NCBI RefSeq assembly: GCF_000346465.2
Contig: NC_034009.1
Location: 33,397,251-33,461,250, forward strand
Origin: Prunus persica
Lineage: Eukaryota; Streptophyta; Magnoliopsida; Rosales; Rosaceae
Length of the DNA: 64,000 bases
Direction: 5' to 3'
The translations under genes and the position numbers were made by a program. The notes beneath the pieces were generated by a model. That model ran no database searches. It was not told the DNA's origin and saw nothing but the letters and a program-made list of their open reading frames with translations. Positions 1-13,884 of the stretch are shown one piece after another; position 1 is the stretch's first letter, and every line of letters begins with the position of its first letter.

Positions 1-1065
1 ATCAATGGACATTGATTTAGTAGAAAAAAATTTCTTATTGTTTTAGGGTTTGTTTGTACTTCAAGTAATTATAAGCATTTACTTTACATTCAAGGTGCTA
101 TGTTCAATTATCATTTCCTAATATCGCTTGTATGAAGGAAAAAAATACATAATTATATAATTATTCACCACAAAAACTCTGTTCCTAAATAAATAAATAT
201 ACTTTATGTCCTCATTATAATATTGAAAAATACAGCCAATAAAAAAACGAAGAATATACTGGCGGTAAGGACTACATTAGATTCTTAGCCAATGTCTATT
301 CTTTTGGTGTCGGCAAATCTAGGAGTCAAATTTTGATGCAATCTGAATAGTAATAGCAAACGAGCAACTTGAGAACGGATAAAGATGGAAGGCAAGTACT
401 ATATAACCGTAATTGTAATAATGTCACAAAAAAAATAATTAGAAGGCGAAAAAAGTAATAAAAATAGCAAGAAGTCAAAAGCCCAAAATAGAAAGTAACC
501 ATTATCCGCCTTCTAGATATTTTTATTAATTCACTAATTTAAAATTTCCCCACGATTCCGTAACGCTGTAACCGGAAACGCGCCCTGTCTTTATTGTGAA
601 ACGAATGATATTGAAATTGGACAGAGAGAGAGTAGATGAGACATCAGAGTGCTCCAAAGAAGCACTTAGGCGTTACCGACACTTGAGAGAACTGAACCCC
701 ACGCCAGCGGTTGTGTTGTGTGTGTGTGTGGATCAAGTGAAAGATTTCTCGCCAAGAATAAATGCACCTCCTTTAATGCTTTTTCAGATAAGGATTGTCG
801 TCTTACCACTCCAAGCGGCTAACCATTTTTTTTCTTTGTCCTACACTCACACCCTCAAACATGATGAGTTTAAGAATTCACAGCAATTCAGATATGTGAT
901 CTGATGCGATCATTTTCTTCAATTACTGCCTCTCTTTTTTTCCTCTCCTAGTCGTAGAGTTACAGTTCGAGAGGCGTTTTTACTTGCACTCCATTTTTAC
1001 CATCTTTTTTCTTGTATATTTCTGAGAGATTTCGGCTGCTCTGAGACTCTGAGGGCAGATTAGAG
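1..1065. other. 5' flank and leader of the SYT2-like gene
   Basis: AT-rich non-coding DNA in front of the synaptotagmin gene. No recognisable gene is seen on either strand; an open frame near 596-904 has no family resemblance and looks accidental. The last 100 bases or so are pyrimidine-rich and probably hold the transcription start and 5' leader. No transposon ends were recognised. Confidence 0.4.
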
Positions 1066-4000
1066 ATGGGCATTCTGAGTTCGATTTTGGGTTTTTGCGG
1101 TTTTGGATTTGGAACTTCGATTGGGCTTGTGATCGGGTATTACCTTTTCATCTACTTCCAGCCAACTGACGTCAAGGTCGGCTCTATCTTCCTTTCTTCT
1201 TCTTCAATTTCCTTCCTCTTTATTGCTAATTCTGCTTTTGTTTGGTTAAATTGTCCCCCTTTCTGTATTTCCGTGCTTCCACTGCTACATCGACAACGAA
1301 AACATGTCAATTTTTATGTTTTAAAACCAAGTTTGAGCTTATGTGAAATGCTGTATATCGAAAAAAAAACGTACTTATTAAGTTGCATTTCCCCTATTAT
1401 ATCTAATTGCTAATAAATATTGAATCTAGGATCCTGGTATTCGTCCTTTGGTTGAGCAAGATTCAAATACTTTGCAACGGCTGCTTCCGGAGATACCCAT
1501 GTGGGTTAAAAATCCAGACTATGATCGTGTATGTTAATCTTTGAAATTTTAGTTTCCCACATTGATGTATTGTTTTCCAAATGTCACAAGAAGCTTATCA
1601 TAGTTTTGTTTATGTGAAGGTTGACTGGCTTAATAAATTTATTGAGCTTATGTGGCCTTACCTGGACAAGGTATGCATACCTATTATAACAGTGTTCGGA
1701 TATTCTTCGGGGGTGTTTCTGCTAAGTCTTTTGTGTTGAGTGTTAATGGTACAATTTTTCAGGCAATTTGCAAAACTGCAAGGACCATAGCAAAGCCCAT
1801 TATTGCTGAGCAAATTCCAAAATACAAAATTGATTCCGTTGAGTTTGAAGCACTTTCCCTGGGCTCCTTACCACCAACTTTTCAAGGTTCCTCTCTCTCT
1901 CTCTCTCCCTCTCTCACAACTGTACAACTGCATTGCGTTTTCGTGATCCCATCCCTCAGTTATATGCTTCTTGTCACCTTTTAATTTGGTTGTTGTTCCT
2001 TTTGATTTAGCAGATTGTGAACAGGATGATATCCACCTTAAATTTTCTGTCTGGTCTTATTTGGGACTTTTGTTCAGTTTTCCCCTGCTATGCAAGTCTA
2101 CTGCGGACTACTTATTCTTGGTTTTCATTATATGCCAGGAATAAAAGTCTATGTCACTGGTGAGAAGGAATTGATAATGGAACTATCAATGAAGTGGGCA
2201 GGCAATCCAAACATCCTTGTTGCAGTTAAAGCATTTGGGTTGAGAGCCACAGTTCAGGTGTGTGCCATTAAAGAATTAGTATATTTTAAAGTCTACTTCT
2301 TTGACACACGCTCCTTACACAGGCACACACATGAATCAATAGTTACAATACAAGTACTGAGGAGAGAGTTATTACTGGTTTCAAAGTTTGAATGGAGCAT
2401 TGATTCTTTGGATTTGTCATAGGTGGTTGATTTGCAAGTGTTTGCTTCTCCACGTATCACCATGAAGCCTTTGGTTCCAGCATTTCCTTGTTTTTCAAAA
2501 ATTTTTGTGTCTCTAATGGAGAAGGTATGGTCCTGATTCCATTTTCGTATTGCTAACGTGCTTGATGATTGTTTTACAAATTACAGCAGTTAGTTAGTTG
2601 GTAGTTAGGGACGTGGTATATTTATGTAACTAAATATGCAGCATTCTGGGGTTTGGAGTCTGGTACCTATCATTTCTAGTCGGAAATGTGTAATCTTTTC
2701 AAAACAACATTATTTTCCAAATTTTGATTCCATATGGCCTCAATTTAATTGAAATTGAGAAGTGGTATATATTTATATTTCTGACTTTGGAGATTTCTAC
2801 TGGGGTCTTGGATGTGGAAGATACTACCCTCCAGAATTATAATTCTGTTGTGTTATCTATAATGTGGCATATCTCCCGTCTCCTTACTTCCATTTTGTTT
2901 TCATTTTTATTTTCCCTTCTCAGCTATCTCATTATGATTTTGCAGCCACATGTTGACTTTGGATTAAAACTACTTGGCGCAGATGCTATGGCTATTCCTG
3001 GCCTATATGGGTTTGTCCAGGTAGCTCTTTTAACTTTTACAGAGGTTAAGCTGTGATTTTATTGGTGTTTGCATCATATATGTCCATGTTTGTAAATCGA
3101 AAGATGATTAGTATTTATGTTATATCAAGTATTTATGTTTTCATGGAATATCTTACTTTAAACTTGATTTTCTTATTGCGTCTTGCTTACTTCTGTGTTC
3201 AAAATCCTGTTTGAATCCGCAGGAGCTTATTAAAGATCAAGTGGCAAACATGTACCTATGGCCCAAAGCCCTAGAAGTACCAATCATGGATCCTACAATG
3301 TAAGTGTGTGATGGTTTAATTTCGACTAAATGTGTAAAGTCGTTTGTTGTGACTTAATAATTTTGTTTAATTCTGTCAGGGCTATGAGGAAACCTGTTGG
3401 GGTTCTCCATGTAAAAGTTATAAAGGCAATAAAGCTTAGAAAGAAAGATTTATTAGGAGCAGCAGATCCTTATGTGAAACTCAAGCTCACTGAGGACAAG
3501 CTTCCTTCAAAGAAAACAGCTGTGAAACACAACAATTTGAACCCAGAATGGAATCAAGAGTTTAATTGGGTTGTCAGAGACCCAGGGACTCAAGCATTAG
3601 AGGCTGTAGTTTATGATTGGGAAAAGGTATGGTTCTTTGTTTGGACTTGTGAAAGGAAGTAGACACATTTTCCATGGCCTGGTATTTTTTTAACACGATT
3701 ATTTATTTTTCCACGATGGATAGAAACCTACATTAGCGAGAAGCCCGGAGTGTACCTTAGATTTTAAGTAGTATTTTCTACCTTTTCCTCATATTTATCA
3801 TAATGTGGGTTTCATTTTCCTTAGATTGGCAAACATGACAAAATGGGTATGAATGTCATTCCACTAAAGGATCTTACACCCGATGAGCCTAAAGTTGTGA
3901 CTGTTGACATACTGAAAAACATGGACCCTAATGATGCTCAAAATGAGAAGTTACGTGGACAGCTTGTTGTGGAACTGATCTATAAACCTTTTAAGGAGGA

Positions 4001-4985
4001 TGAGATGCCTAAAGATGATGAAGATCCAAATGCCATACAAAAGGCTCCTGAAGGAACACCTGCAGGTGGTGGGGTGCTTGTAGTTTTAGTCCATGAAGCT
4101 GAAGATGTGGAAGGAAAGCACCACACTAACCCACAAGTGCGAATACTCTTCAGAGGAGAGGAGAGAAGAACCAAGGTATATAAGTTTGATGTTGCTGTCC
4201 TTGTCTTTTTTGTTGTATCTCCTGTTCTTGTTTATAGTTGTTGTATGCTAAAGAAACATAGAGAGGAAAGGAGGCATCATATTCCTATATGAAAACTTAA
4301 TTTGTTGTGGCCCAACTTTTTACAGGTTCACTTTTGCATTCCTAGGTTGTCGAAAAATGAGAAGAAATAGTTAAATCCTGCGTTCGATATACATAGTATC
4401 ACTTTATTGATGTTCATGCGTGTGTATTAGTTAATACAAAGTTTGGATGATAGACGAAACTGCTATGGATATGTATTGGGTTTCCCTCCGACCCACTGTG
4501 ATGCTGATACAATATGAAAAGATTGAATGCCATTCATTTTATTTGATTTTGCTACTGTCATTTTGTATATGAACTGACAGTTTCATTGGGTACTGACACA
4601 GATGGTGAAGAAAAATCGTGATCCAAGATGGGATGAGGAGTTTCAGTTTATGTTAGAGGAACCACCTAAAAGCGATATGCTTCATGTTGAAGTAATTAGC
4701 ATCTCCTCGAGGATGGGCCTGTTGCATCCCAAGGTAACACATTGCAGCCACCATAAAGATCACTTCATCCGTTAAAACACTGCTGCAACAAATTCATCCT
4801 ATATGTAGTAGACTTGTGTTTTTAAATAACCACCTTGGTGTTTTTCTTGCAATCAGGAAACTCTTGGATATGTGGATATAAACTTGGCGGATGTTGTTAG
4901 CAATAGAAGAATCAATGAAAAATACCATCTGATTGACTCAAAGAATGGACGGCTTCAAATTGAGCTGCAGTGGAGAACATCTTAG
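1066..4985 (+). CDS. SYT2: Plant synaptotagmin, SYT2-like (12 exons)
   Basis: Exons: 1066-1176, 1430-1528, 1620-1670, 1763-1886, 2139-2257, 2423-2524, 2946-3020, 3223-3299, 3380-3626, 3825-4175, 4602-4733, 4857-4985. All have GT-AG borders and consistent phases, giving 538 residues, the usual plant SYT1/2 length. Order: N-terminal membrane anchor (about residues 1-30), SMP lipid-transfer domain (about 67-250, including the conserved LPEIPxWVKNPDYDRVDW and PTFQ blocks), then C2A (DLLGAADPYVKLKL, NLNPEWNQEF) and C2B (GEERRTK, RDPRWDEEF). Family knowledge: ER-plasma membrane contact-site tethers that bind phospholipids, some in a calcium-dependent way, and act in membrane trafficking and stress tolerance. 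The sequence is nearer Arabidopsis SYT2 than SYT3 from memory. The start is preferred because it begins the conserved MG-hydrophobic anchor, with purine at -3. Confidence 0.95.
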
Positions 4986-5830
4986 GTGATTGCAGTAAAG
5001 ATTGGGTAGGAATGGGTTATAAACCTATCCAAGTTTTCTAGGTTTGTTTGCTTTCAAGTTCGTTGTACAATTGATATATGTTGCCAGAGTAGACAGTTTG
5101 CCTTTAGTTCGAAGAAGAATTTATTGTAAATTCCAGATTCGTTCAGATCATCTCCTGTGCGTTTATGTGATGTTTCGTATTGATTTCACCATTTTACCCC
5201 TGCTATTGACTTCACCCTGCCAGACAATTTAAATAATATGAATGGGTATATTTCATGCTTCCTGGGGACGAAAAGAATAGATGATTGATTATGAGTGTAT
5301 GTGTTGCCCTTGCCTTCTCAAGTTAGGAATATTAAAGCGTAACACAATATAATCCCTTTCTTATCTACTATTTTATTATTTCCTTGGCCAAGTAAATCTG
5401 CTGGGTTGCCCCATTAAAATTGATCAATTGTGGTCCAATGGTACAGCTTAAAATTGTTCAGACCCACACTGCAACCCTTTTTGTTCATAGGAAACTGGGG
5501 GCCGTGAATTGAAATATAGCCCAATATACTGAACGGTGGATGTGACCCTTTGCCGACTTTATACTCTATTTGATTGAACACTGGACACTGGTTCACTTGG
5601 GTGAGAAGAATTCATCGTCACCATCATTTGCAATGTTGAAAAGTTGTTCTTTGAATGACGGGAGGGCAAATCATCTGCTGCTCCCTCCCTATCATCCCAT
5701 TCTATCAACTCCGCATATAATTCGAATCGAAATGAAAGAAACGTGTGTCGTCTTTACCAAAATAAGTAAAAGTAGGCCATCATTGTTATTCATAGGTTGC
5801 TTCCCTACCTTCCCCTCCCCTCCCATCCCA

Positions 5831-5855
5831 TCTCATCTCATCTCATCTCATCTCA
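5831..5855. repeat. (TCTCA)5 microsatellite
   Basis: Five perfect copies of the pentamer TCTCA in the SYT2-CLV1 spacer, preceded by C-rich sequence. Ordinary simple repeat. Confidence 0.85.
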
Positions 5856-8204
5856 AGACTGAACTGAAACCTCCTGTTGAATGACGACAATGAAGTTAGT
5901 TTATCTTATTTTTGAATACAAGAGGTAGTCTAAATTATTATAAATAAGAAGAATCTCACATGGACACTATTAAAATATCATGAGAGTTCGAATCTGAGAC
6001 TACTAATATATAATTCAAAGTCATTTTTCATTGACTACACCTCATTGTCAATAAGCATAATTGATTTGAAACGAATAAAAGAAATCCATTGTTTAAAGTA
6101 ATTAAACATGAGTCACCAATGAAATACCCAAATTCCCATTCTGAAATTATTATAACTCTGATTGCTAATGTGAATTTTGCAGCAAAGAAGAGACAAATTT
6201 GAAGCTTCCTTTGGACCCCAAGCCGAGCATGTGCGTTTGTATGGACCTCTGTGCACTCACTCAAACAGGCGCAAATGCTGAAATGCCAGACGAGTCTTTT
6301 CACCCTTTAGCTAGGGCTTTTAGCTAGTGCTAGACTTTTAGGCTCAACTTGTTCCAGCAGAAGTCTGACTTGAAATTCAATCCTCATTCATTCGTGCTGT
6401 GGTGGGGTTCTCTTGTACCACAGCCAATCATGCTTCCATTTTCTTGGGTCCCTAACGAAACCAACCTTCCATGATTTTTCCTTTTCATGCTCTAAAAAAT
6501 TACAAGTATAATGGATAAAAAGTAGCACCTTGTTTGAGGAACAAATTAAATCTGTAAAGAAAGACGAATATTAGACTAAAATAATCATCACCACCCAGCA
6601 GCTTAAACTACGTCTGCACTTGGCAAATTTGACTTCTTCCAAGTATCAAGTACCCCTAAACTAAAAAGCTGCATTTTAAAGGAGAAAAGAAAATTCTCCT
6701 CCTTTTCGTTTTTCTTTGATAAAACTAATAGGTATTATTCTTGTTTTAAAATCAATAGCCGTCTTTATTCTCCAACACTCTCAGTGTCACTGAGAGAGAA
6801 TATGAATCTGTTCTCCAATCCATCCAGCCAACCAACCAACGAATCTAGTGGAGAGAACTAGGCTTGGAGGAAAACACGAAAGAATCAATGCTGTCTCTGC
6901 TGTGACGATTTGTGCGGCTATGAAATCATATCCTCTCCTCAATTCCCTAGTAATATACTTGAACCACTTGAACCAGAATCATCACTTTCATTTTTAGCAT
7001 ATAAATCATAAAAAAGAGCTCCATATCCACAAAAGCCAACTTTCTTATAAAGTCGTCAAACAAGTATAGTATATTTTAACCAAAGTCGTCTACAACACAA
7101 CACAATGACTGTAACTCACATTAACAAGATAAATAAGGGGTCAAATTACCAATCTAGATCCCCATGCATGGCCCATCCATGACACAAGGATCCATATCGG
7201 TGAAAGAGGCTGAAGAAAGGACAGAGAGGAAGAGTGGACTTTTTAGCTCACAGCCAAATGGAGTCAGAGGGAAATTTGACCGTCTGGGAAAAGACACACA
7301 CAGTCTTTACTCTGGGCCCAGCATTGCCCCAAGCCCATTCAGATCCTTCCTTCCTCACTTCTCAGAAAGGTAGCATCCGCATCCACCTTTGTTTCTGAAC
7401 ACTGGCCCAAAAAAAACACACATTTATATCACTAAAATCCAAAAGGCTAGCTAGCTAGCTAATAGCCATGCAACAAAAATGTATTTAAAACATAGCAGAC
7501 ATATTATTGATTGATCACTATGATATCTGTCTGACCGTGAAACATAGAATCTAAAACTTGTAAAAAAAACAAGGATTAGTAAAACGTAAACTTGGATAAT
7601 ACTGGGATTAGTAAGGAGGAAGAAATTATATCACGTCAAAGTAAAACTGGTGAAAGCTGACACGGGAGGGCAGGGACGAGAAGAGACATCTCTGCCACTG
7701 CCAGCAGCAATATTATCAAGTATCTGTCATTCAGACGACCACCCCATCACGCCGTCAAAACACAACCTATCCCATTATCCCATTGAGAGAGGAAAAAGTA
7801 CAAGCCATTAACGCCGTCAATCTCAACGTCCACTTCAGTCTGCCCAGTACCTGTACGAATATACAAGGCGCGCCCTAGTCCACACAGAGACTTAACCATC
7901 CGTCTAGCACCGTGAACTGAGTAGGGTACTGTGGGGCCCGCAACCCAAACTGCCCGGTCTTACTGGGCAGACGGACAGACGGACCTATAGCTATGCTTGC
8001 TACAGGACATGAAATTACAAGCGTCCCTCCCTCATGCAAGATGCAACTCGCTTTCTCCCAATCTCATCACTTCCCAGTTTTTCCATTTGTTTATCCATTA
8101 TTATAATTATTATTCAACTTTGACGCTGATACTTCTTCGATTCTCCTCCCAATTTCCCAAAGGCCAAACCACCACCATATTATTGCATTGTGCTCAACTT
8201 CGCA

Positions 8205-8210
8205 TATATA
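8205..8210 (+). promoter_or_regulatory. Possible TATA box of CLV1
   Basis: TATATA lies 66-71 bases before the CLV1 start codon, a plausible distance for a short leader. It is inferred from position only. Confidence 0.35.
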
Positions 8211-8275
8211 CAAGTAACGCTATCTGCAGAAGCAGAAAGAACGAAACAAGGAACCAACATCACCATTAATTAAAG

Positions 8276-11200
8276 ATGGTAAGCTCCAGTTGCTGCCAGA
8301 TTCTCACCATTTGCTTTATGATTTTCCTTTTGTGCTCAGCCTGCGGCGGATACAGTGACCTTCACGCACTGTTGAAACTCAAGTCCGCCATGATTGGACC
8401 CAAAGGTTCAGGCCTCGAGGACTGGAACACTTCGTCGTTGTCTCCCTCATCTCACTGCTCCTTCTCCGGAGTTTCGTGCGACCGCGACTTCCGAGTGGTT
8501 GCTCTCAACGTCTCCAATCAGCCTCTGTTAGGCACTCTTCCGCCGGAGATTGGGCTCCTCAACAAGCTGGTCAACCTCACAATCGCCGGAGACAACATCA
8601 CAGGGAGGCTTCCAATGCAGATGGCCAACCTCACCGCTCTCAGGCACTTGAACATCTCCAACAACGTCTTCAGGGGCAGATTCCCCGGCAATATCACGCT
8701 CCAAATGACGGAGCTCCAAGTTCTCGACGCCTACAACAACAACTTCACGGGCACACTTCCTTTGGAGATCGTCAATCTCAAAAACCTCAAACATCTCCAA
8801 CTAGGCGGGAACTACTTCACCGGCAACATCCCCGAAACTTACTCGGAGATGCAGAGCTTGGAGCATTTCGGCCTCAACGGCAACTGGCTCACCGGAAAGT
8901 TCCCGGCGAGCTTGGCTCGTTTGAAAAATCTCAAGGAAATGTACGTCGGCTACTTTAACAGTTACGACGGCGGAATTCCGCCGGAGTTGGGATCGTTGAG
9001 CTCTCTGCAGGTCCTCGACATGGCCAGCTGTAACCTCAGCGGCACCATACCCACCAATCTCAGCCTTTTGAAGAATTTGAACTCTCTGTTTTTACAGGTA
9101 AATCGTCTCAGCGGCGGCATACCTCCGGAATTATCTGGCTTGGTCAGCCTCATGTCTTTGGATCTCTCCATCAACGATCTCACCGGAGAGATACCCCAGA
9201 GCTTCTCAGAGCTGAAGAACATCACGCTTATCAATTTGTACAAGAACAATCTTTACGGCCCAATTCCCAGGTTCGTCGGTGATTTTCCTCATCTGGAGGT
9301 GCTTCAGGTTTGGGAGAACAACTTCACGTTCGAGCTGCCGGAGAATCTCGGCCGGAACGGAAGGCTCAAGGACCTCGATATCACCGGAAACCACATCACC
9401 GGGTTGATTCCTCGGGATTTGTGCAAAGGAGGGCAGTTGAAGACGGCGATCCTGATGGATAACCACTTCTTCGGCCCCATTCCTGAGGAACTCGGCCGGT
9501 GCAAATCGCTCGTCAAAATTCGAATGATGAAAAACACTCTCACTGGAACTATTCCTGCTGGCATTTTCAGTTTGCCTAATGTAAGTATGATCGAGCTCAA
9601 TGATAACTACTTGTCTGGCCAACTTCCAGAGCAAATGTCTGGGGGCTTACTTGGAATTCTCACTCTTTCTCGGAATCGGATTTCCGGGAAAATCCCGCCG
9701 GCGATTGGAAATCTCAAGAGTTTGCAAACTCTTTCCTTGGAGATGAACAGATTTTCGGGTGAAATTCCGACGGAGATATTTGATCTGAAGTCGTTGTCGA
9801 AGATCAACATCAGCGCCAACAACCTCAGCAGTGAAATACCGGCTTCAATTTCTCAGTGTTCCTCTCTAGCCTTGGCTGATCTTAGTCGAAACAATCTGAT
9901 TGGGGAAATTCCGAGAGACATCTACAAGCTGAGAGTCCTGAGCATTCTCAATTTGTCTAGCAACCAACTCACGGGCGAAATTCCCAATGAAATTCGCAAT
10001 ATGACCAGCCTCACAACGCTTGATCTCTCCGATAACAACTTCATCGGCAAAATCCCAACCGGCGGTCAGTTTATGGTCTTCAACGACACGTCGTTTGCTG
10101 GAAACCCTTATCTCTGTTCCCCGCAGCGCCACGTCCAGTGCCCGTCGTTTCCACACCACAAGGCGTTTGGTTCGTCCAGGATCGCTCTTGTCGTAATTGG
10201 ACTCGCTACGGTTCTGCTATTCTTGTTTATCACCGTGTATAGAATGAGAAGGAGAGAGATGCATAAATCTAGGGCTTGGAGGCTCACCGCCTTCCAACGG
10301 CTCGATTTCAAGGCCGAGGACGTGCTGGAGTGTTTGAAGGAAGAGAACATCATAGGCAAAGGCGGTGCTGGGATTGTGTACCGCGGGTCCATGCCAGACG
10401 GCGTTGACGTGGCAATCAAACGGCTAGTGGGGCGGGGCACCGGACGTAACTGTAACGATCACGGTTTTTCGGCGGAAATAAAAACGCTGGGACGAATCAG
10501 GCACCGAAATATCGTGAGGCTGTTGGGGTACGTGTCGAACAAGGACACGAATTTGCTGTTGTACGAGTACATGCCAAATGGGAGCCTGGGGGAGCTGTTG
10601 CATGGGTCAAAGGGAGGGCATTTGCAGTGGGAGAGGAGGTACAGGATCGCTGTGGAGGCAGCCAAGGGATTGTGTTACCTCCACCATGACTGCTCACCTC
10701 TGATTATACACAGGGATGTCAAGTCCAATAACATCTTGCTGGACTCTGACTTGGAGGCCCATGTTGCCGATTTTGGGCTCGCTAAGTTCTTGCAAGATGC
10801 TGGTGCTTCCGAGTGCATGTCTTCCATTGCTGGTTCCTATGGCTACATAGCCCCAGGTACCAACTTTTATTCTTTTTCTCCTTCAAGACCCAACCAGAAA
10901 TTTTGAATTGTTTTTGGGCTCATGAATATGCCTTAGACTTCTACTTTCAAGTGGGATGAACATGAACTTGTGTGTGTGTGTGTGTTTGTTTTTTTGGTGT
11001 GAACAGAGTATGCTTACACACTGAAAGTGGACGAGAAAAGCGACGTGTACAGTTTCGGTGTGGTTCTGCTGGAGCTAATAGCCGGGAGGAAGCCGGTGGG
11101 TGAATTTGGAGACGGGGTGGATATAGTAAGGTGGGTGAGGAAAACAACATCAGAACTGTCGCAGCCGTCGGATGCCGCATCAGTACTGGCAGTGGTGGAT

Positions 11201-11359
11201 GCAAGGCTGTGTGGGTACCCACTGGCAGGGGTGATACACTTGTTCAAGATTGCCATGATGTGCGTGGAGGATGAGAGCTCCGCAAGACCTACAATGAGGG
11301 AAGTGGTTCACATGCTCACTAATCCGCCACGCTCTGCTCCAAGCCTTCTCAACCTTTAG
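8276..11359 (+). CDS. CLV1: CLAVATA1 leucine-rich-repeat receptor kinase (2 exons)
   Basis: Exons 8276-10856 and 11007-11359 give 977 residues (Arabidopsis CLV1 has 980). Order: signal peptide (about 1-25), LRR N-cap with WNTSS and paired cysteines, about twenty LRRs (LxxNxLxGxIP pattern), transmembrane helix (about 635-656), Ser/Thr kinase. Visible kinase parts: glycine loop [11 protein letters not shown] near 694, VAIK lysine near 717, catalytic HRD with D814 followed by VKSNN, DFG D832, and [12 protein letters not shown] across the splice. All catalytic residues are present, so it should be active. Known role: perceives CLE peptides such as CLV3 at the plasma membrane and limits shoot stem cells; legume orthologs (HAR1/NARK) control nodule number. 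The single phase-1 intron within the kinase is where CLV1 genes have theirs. A TG-repeat sits just before the 3' splice site. Retaining the intron would truncate the kinase after about 17 extra residues. Confidence 0.96.
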
Positions 11360-12228
11360 CGCCTACTAATATTTTTGAGTAAATAAAATCGCAGCATCCC
11401 CACCAAGTTCAAATAATTTTGTGCCAAGAGTTTGTGACTGAGTGCGTAACAAAGTAGTTGCCAATGCCATTGCCACGGTATAGTAGAAGAAGGGTTTTCA
11501 GACCCAAAAAAAAAGATAAAAAAAAGGAGAAGGGTTTCAAATATATTATTGCTTTTCACTGAAACGGATCCATTTTCCTTTTGTCACTGTAAATATATGC
11601 CTCGTCTTTTCTTCTTCTTCTTCTTGTAACTTTCTAGTGTAATATAATATGATGCTTCGGTTTGGTTATTTATTCTCTCGTAACTTGTAATGACTCTTGA
11701 AGAAGATAATAAATCACATTGGGCTATTACTTTGGCCTTTTTTAAAATTAAAAGCGATAGTAATTTTATTGATAATACATAATAAAAAGTACAGAATAGC
11801 CGCAATGCCAAATATAAATATAACATCTCCAGTGACTAAACACAAAAATAAATCGGTTTGATTTGGAGAAAATTACGCATGCCAAAAAAACCTAAAACCT
11901 CCAATTCGGCAGACAAAATCATCTGTACTCATACCTACAATACAAATCCACCGTCCAACGGTAATAACGGCAAATCTGCATCGAAAATTTGAACACTAAA
12001 TACAAACATCAGCAAACTCCTATTGAGTTTCTAAGAATTATTAGACTAAAATAAACACATAAACAAAGACACTGCACCACATTCTCTCCAGCAAACTAAA
12101 GAGACTCATAGCACCAACATGGCTAAACCTCTTATTTTGCACAGGCGAAACTCGATCCCACACAAACTAGCAGCAATCACTTTTCCAACTCCAAACATTA
12201 AATTGGAGCAAAATCCAAGTGAGTGGAT
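11360..12228. other. CLV1 3' region and spacer
   Basis: CLV1 3' UTR (AATAAA-like signal near 11385), followed by AT-rich DNA with no supported gene. The stretch 11750-12228 has the look of a transposon tail on the minus strand, but no ends or duplications were found. Confidence 0.4.
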
Positions 12229-12236
12229 CAAAAGCT

Positions 12237-13884
12237 AGGGATGGGCATCTAAAATCGAAATATTAAAATCGTATATTAACCATACCGATTTCATTAGAGG
12301 TGGCATTTTAGACCGAAAAATCGCAAAAACCAACCGACATTATACCTCATTGGAACCGCAATAGCTAAAAACCAACCGAAAATTGCGGTTTTAGAAACCA
12401 AACCTCAATTGCGGTTGCGGTATGTGATTTTTGCAACTTGCGGTTATCGCAAACCGCAAATATATATATATATTTTTTTAAATTGCATTTTAGTAGTTAG
12501 ATGTTGTGTTTTAATTTGGTTGAGTTTAATCTATTATTAATATGCTTTTATGTTGTTGCTTTTGTGTTGTGTTGTGTTATAGATGGAGTCTAGCCACTCT
12601 AACACACCTAATACATCTAATCCCCCAAACACAAACCGATACACCCTAAACACAACCTCCACTCCAACTCATAAAGAAGGGCTTCTTCTTATAATAAAAT
12701 CAACTCACCATCACCTACACTTGAGTTCTCCTTTTGGTTTTTAACTTTGAATTGGATTTTTCTTTAGGTTGTAAATGCTTGAGAAGTTGAGGTTGAGGTT
12801 GTTAATTTATATATGCTTGAGAAGTTGAGGTTGTGAATTTATATTTTTTTTGTTAAAGTATGCTTGAACTCAAAAAGCTTCAAAAGAAGCATCAAACCTA
12901 GGCTTAAAAGTATGGAAGATTGAATTTTTATGACACAAAAAGACCATACTTAAAGATCTAAAATTGTCTAATTTATGCCCAAAATATTCAAATCGTTTTA
13001 AACCATTAATTCACGGTAACCGACCGATTTTTGCGGTTTCAAAAATTACCTTACCGCAAATAATCGGTCAGTTTGCGGTTCGGGGAAAAATTTGCAGTTA
13101 CCCAACCGCAACGACCCCTAGATTTCATATTGTTTCATTTGGGATGAGGAGATAATCGGTACTGTACCGTACCAATAGAATACGGTATGGTAGCAGTATC
13201 AAGTATTTGGTACCAGTCAATACCGTACCATACCAAAATATAAACATGTTCAAATAGAAACATATAGTTGTTGTCATGAACTGTGAAGGAAGGAAGGAGA
13301 TTTTCCAAAGTCCCATTTTACAAATTTGTATAGATAAAAAAGAAGAATTTCTTGAGGCTGCTGGGGATTTGGGTAGCTGTTGTTTACTTCTTTTTATTAT
13401 TATTATCAATGTCTATGAATTGTAATTTTCTTTTTGCATATTCTGTCAAATTTTCTTGGATAATCATATCTGTAAGTTCATTTTCATGGCTTAATTAATG
13501 TAAATTTCATTTCCTTAATTTTTGTTTTCCCCATTTCTACAATTGCGTTGAGTTTTTTTACCCCATAATTAATGTCTTGCACATATAAGAAAATGTTGTA
13601 ATTTAATCTGGGTAGCCAAGATTATGATTAAAAAAGTTGTGTTTTGTCTTCAAGCTTCAGTCTAAAGCTTTGGATTCTCAGGGCATATCATATGAATGAA
13701 TTATGAAATTTAGTACCTATTTTTATTGTGTCATTTTGGTACCGAAATGGTACCGATATTGATTTGGCATGGTACGGTACGGTACCAACTTTGGCAAACG
13801 ATAATTCCATATTGTACCATACCGATTTTAATTTTTGGTATCGGTTGCGGTATGAGCTCAATATCGTACTGTGCCCACCCATAC
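12237..13884. mobile_element. Non-autonomous hAT element (outer), with 8-bp TSD
   Basis: Bounded by exact 8-bp direct repeats CAAAAGCT at 12229-12236 and 13885-13892, the hallmark of hAT insertion. The left end reads AGGGATGGGCA and the right end, reversed, GTATGGGTGGGCA, so the termini are imperfect inverted repeats. Near the inner sides lie many copies of short ACCGTACC/GGTACGG motifs (13155-13240 and 13735-13850), typical subterminal repeats. No transposase is present. Removing the nested copy (12295-13120 and one TSD) leaves about 814 bp. Confidence 0.85.
12295..13120. mobile_element. Non-autonomous hAT element nested in the outer hAT
   Basis: Bounded by exact 8-bp repeats GATTTCAT at 12287-12294 and 13121-13128. 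The left end is TAGAGGTGGCA and the right end reversed is TAGGGGTCGTTG, so the tips match as hAT inverted repeats. Subterminal motifs are GCGGTT/AACCGC runs (12310-12460 and 13010-13115), different from the outer element, so this is another hAT subfamily. It is 826 bp with no coding capacity. The insertion lies inside the outer element near its left tip. Confidence 0.87.

Larger units (their letters stand above)
4986..8275. other. SYT2-CLV1 intergenic region
   Basis: About 3.3 kb with no supported gene. The first few hundred bases are the SYT2 3' UTR. The rest is AT-rich with a short TCTCA pentamer run (5831-5855), a GCTA run near 7446 and a small inverted repeat (CTGCCC and GGGCAG around a 9-base loop, 7950-7970). 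The last 1 kb is the likely CLV1 promoter. Open frames here show no family resemblance. Confidence 0.5.

Noticed and set aside
596..904. 102-codon frame upstream of SYT2
   Set aside because: No family resemblance, includes a TG repeat, and lies in the promoter.
10857..10906. CLV1 frame continuing past the donor to a stop at 10906
   Set aside because: GT-AG splicing at 10857/11006 restores the conserved [15 protein letters not shown] kinase sequence; the read-through is intron.
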